64,000 nucleotides of DNA from JAFGAS01 sp963809875 (GTDB lineage Bacteria; Desulfobacterota; Zymogenia; Zymogenales; Zymogenaceae): NCBI GenBank assembly GCA_963809875.1, contig CAWELC010000005.1, positions 744,001 to 808,000 of the forward strand, given 5' to 3'. A program made the position numbers and the translations under genes. The notes under the pieces are model-generated. The model made no database searches. It worked only from the letters and a program-made list of their open reading frames with translations, and had not been told where the DNA came from. Positions 62,068-64,000 of this stretch are shown here, one piece after another (the first letter of the stretch is position 1; every line of letters starts with the position of its first letter).

Positions 62068-63432
62068 ATGAAGATTGTCGTCCTTTCCGGAAGCCCCAAG
62101 GGGGAGGGATCCAATACCTTCCAGTATTTCCGCTATATCCAGCGGCGGGTCCCCGCGCACCGCTATTCGGTAATTCATATCGGCGCGGAAATCGGCACAA
62201 TCCAGGCCGATGGCGCGCGCTTCGAGGAGATCATCGCGAAAGTCAGGAAGGCCGACGCGGTCATCTGGGTCTATCCCATCACCTACTTCCTGGTGCCCGC
62301 CGGTCTCAAACTCTTTATCGAGATGATCTTCGAAAGGAAGGCATCCGACGCTTTCTCGGGCAAATACGCGACGGCCGTCACGACCTCGATGCACCTCTTT
62401 GACCATACCTCGCTTGCCTATATCCACGGGATTTCCGAGGACCTTGGGATGCGGTACGTTCCCGGGTACTCGGCACAGTTCAACGATCTCATGGAAGAAG
62501 AACAGAGAAGGCAGCTCTTGTTGTTTGCCGAGGAGTTCTTTGCGACCGTTGGCAGGAAGCTCCCGGCCGAATCGGTCTATCCACCGGTCAACGCAAAGGT
62601 GCCGGCATACCGCCCGGCCCAAACCGAGCTTGCCAGGAAAAGTGACAGTTTCAAGATACTCTTCCTGACCGACGAGACCTCCTCCGATAAGAACCTGGGC
62701 TACATGACGGACATATTCCTGCGCCACCTGCCCAACCGGGTCGAATTCATCAACATCAACGATATACGCCTCGCGCCCTGTAAGAACTGCCTTGCCTGCA
62801 CCTACGACGGCGTATGCGTTATCGATGACGATATGAATTTCATCTATCAGCAGAGGATACTGCCCGCCGACGCGATCATCTATGCCGGTAGTGTGCGGGA
62901 CAGGTACCTGTCGGCCCGCTGGAAGCTGTTTTTTGACCGTTTCTTCCTTAACGGCCACCGACCGGTCCTGACGGGCAAACAGGGGGGCTTCATCATCTCG
63001 GGCCCGCTCAGACAACTTCCCAACCTCCGACAGCTTTTCACGTGCTTTGCCGAAACGTTCGGCCTGAACAGCTGGGGTTTTGTAACCGACGAATACAAGG
63101 ACCCCAACCACATCACCGGCCTTTTGCACGCCCTTTCGTTACGCGTTATGGACGGCCTCCGCAACGGGGTGCGCAGACCGCCCTCGTTCCTCGGTGTCGG
63201 GGGGAAAAAGATCCTGCGGGACATCAACTTCTTCACGCGGTTTATTTTCACGGAAAATCACCGCTACTACACCGAGCACGGCCTCTTCGAGTTCCCGCAC
63301 AGCCAGCGGATGATGCGGATCATGGGACGCATCATCCCGCCGCTGATGAGGATAGAGGGCTTCAAGAAGAAATTCCAGGCCGGCATGAACGAAAAGATGC
63401 TTGCCCCGCTCAGGAAGGCGGCAGAGGAATAG
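62068..63432 (+). CDS. tandem flavodoxin-fold (NADPH-dependent FMN reductase-like) protein
   Basis: A 454-residue protein with two flavodoxin-like halves. The first (residues 1-170) starts MKIVVLSGSPKGEGSNTFQY, the classic FMN-reductase loop, with VIWVYPITYFLVPAGLKLFI. The second (about 190-360) begins FKILFLTDETSSDKNLGYMT and carries CKNCLACTYDGVCVIDDDMN, the Cys-rich loop of iron-sulfur flavoproteins (NAD(P)H-dependent oxidoreductases). A long helical C-terminal tail of about 90 residues with aromatic and basic residues follows. One polypeptide with two such domains is uncommon. Start supported by GGGAGAGG. Not obviously linked to the sugar-acid genes. Confidence 0.82.
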   Translation: MKIVVLSGSPKGEGSNTFQYFRYIQRRVPAHRYSVIHIGAEIGTIQADGARFEEIIAKVRKADAVIWVYPITYFLVPAGLKLFIEMIFERKASDAFSGKYATAVTTSMHLFDHTSLAYIHGISEDLGMRYVPGYSAQFNDLMEEEQRRQLLLFAEEFFATVGRKLPAESVYPPVNAKVPAYRPAQTELARKSDSFKILFLTDETSSDKNLGYMTDIFLRHLPNRVEFININDIRLAPCKNCLACTYDGVCVIDDDMNFIYQQRILPADAIIYAGSVRDRYLSARWKLFFDRFFLNGHRPVLTGKQGGFIISGPLRQLPNLRQLFTCFAETFGLNSWGFVTDEYKDPNHITGLLHALSLRVMDGLRNGVRRPPSFLGVGGKKILRDINFFTRFIFTENHRYYTEHGLFEFPHSQRMMRIMGRIIPPLMRIEGFKKKFQAGMNEKMLAPLRKAAEE

Positions 63433-63684
63433 AAAAGTACCGGCTCTCCTCGTTTGCGCACTCTCCTTCCCGACGTGCCAGCTCCGGGGTGTGTAGCTCG
63501 GCCGCTGTGTACCTTCGAACGCATCTTCCCGTCGCAACTCCACATTTCCGTCGCCGTCAAGAGACAATGGGCGATACGCATTAAAAATAACTAATAATAT
63601 CAATTGATTCTTTACTTTTGACATATCCCTCCCCGTATAATCGCGGCCGTCACCACCCGATCACTCACACTGCGGAGATTTGAG

Positions 63685-64000
63685 ATGGCCGTCAGACTTA
63701 AGGAATGGGGATTGTATGGAGCCCTACTATCTGGTCTCACTCATCTGTCTTATCTGCGGCATTCTTGCCTCGTCTCTATCCTTCTCGGGATCTCACGTAC
63801 CGACATCACGGTACCGCCGCTCCTGGGCAACAGGCCGGAGGTGATCTCGCGCCTGACTGACGGTCCGGCGGATGCGCGGCCTTTTTCCTTCCTGGTCGTC
63901 GGCGACACCAAGTCCAGCAATACATTCGAGCACTTCTACGAGGATGCGGCGCTTGAGGCCACCCCCGATTTTGGAGTTATGCTGGGAGACTTTGTCGCCG
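63685..64000 (+). CDS. metallophosphoesterase-like protein, cut by the window edge
   Basis: About 105 residues are visible before the right edge. After a hydrophobic N-terminal region the sequence reads PFSFLVVGDTKSSNTFEHFY and later FGVMLGDFVA, which fit the metal-binding blocks of calcineurin-like phosphoesterases (D-x-H is Asp-Thr-Lys here; G-D is present). The N-terminus is uncertain: the frame from 63685 has GGAG upstream but a poor membrane helix, while the frame starting at 63716 gives a convincing helix, YYLVSLICLICGILASSLSF. A single missing base near 63790 would join the two and give a signal-anchored phosphoesterase. Confidence 0.55.
   Translation, partial: MAVRLKEWGLYGALLSGLTHLSYLRHSCLVSILLGISRTDITVPPLLGNRPEVISRLTDGPADARPFSFLVVGDTKSSNTFEHFYEDAALEATPDFGVMLGDFVA

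Overview
The window is about 64 kb of GC-rich bacterial chromosome. The gene content points to an anaerobe with a broad appetite for organic acids: acyl-CoA ligases, acyl-CoA dehydrogenases, a ferredoxin-type 2-oxoacid oxidoreductase, uroporphyrinogen-decarboxylase-like proteins carrying a zinc His-x-Cys motif, an archaeal-type PEP carboxylase and flavodoxin/ferredoxin proteins. A Desulfobacterota (former Deltaproteobacteria) or similar lineage would fit. No rRNA or other phylogenetic marker is present, so this is an inference. I see no tRNA, rRNA, transposase or CRISPR array.

Layout. (1) 1-11.2 kb: a minus-strand catabolic cluster downstream of a TetR-type regulator. It holds two acyl-CoA ligases, a beta-keto-acid cleavage enzyme (BKACE), two thiolase-fold proteins each paired with a DUF35 zinc/OB protein, a MaoC hydratase and an isovaleryl-CoA-dehydrogenase-type flavoprotein. 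Neither thiolase-fold protein shows the thiolase cysteine, so the pairs may be retro-aldolases. (2) 11.6-21.7 kb: CorA, a double VOC protein, a V4R protein, membrane proteins and many very small genes, followed by a repeat-dense, gene-poor stretch (17.5-20.4 kb) and an AT-rich orphan gene. (3) 21.9-26.7 kb: two nitronate-monooxygenase-like flavoproteins separated and flanked by mosaic palindromic repeats, then an acyl-CoA ligase. (4) 26.9-42 kb: leucyl aminopeptidase, a UvrD-type helicase, an ECF transporter S component, a ribokinase-family kinase, a nucleoside hydrolase, two URO-D-like proteins, an Asp/Glu racemase, PEP carboxylase and a TPR protein. (5) 42.3-64 kb: an SDR, a sugar kinase, RidA, glycerol-3-phosphate dehydrogenase, a KorAB-type oxidoreductase, a gamma-carbonic anhydrase, Tex, a peroxiredoxin, an EFR1-type flavodoxin-ferredoxin, then an IolD-like TPP enzyme, an aldehyde dehydrogenase and an IlvD/Edd dehydratase that look like a polyol or sugar-acid pathway.

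Sequence quality matters here. Nine otherwise well-conserved genes contain 15 apparent frameshifts, and 14 of these read as single extra bases. Removing them restores normal family lengths. I therefore treat these genes as probably intact in the organism and annotate each as one feature.

The least explained features are: a roughly 550-bp nested inverted repeat built from three blocks of short degenerate repeats (19621-20168); two small protein families with paralogs inside the window (WHWCKNC zinc-ribbon proteins, and Ser/Gly-rich proteins with a GRFFSR motif and a C-terminal membrane anchor); a promoter-bearing repeat reused upstream of unrelated genes; and the GTAGGG-linked palindromes whose arms vary while staying self-complementary.
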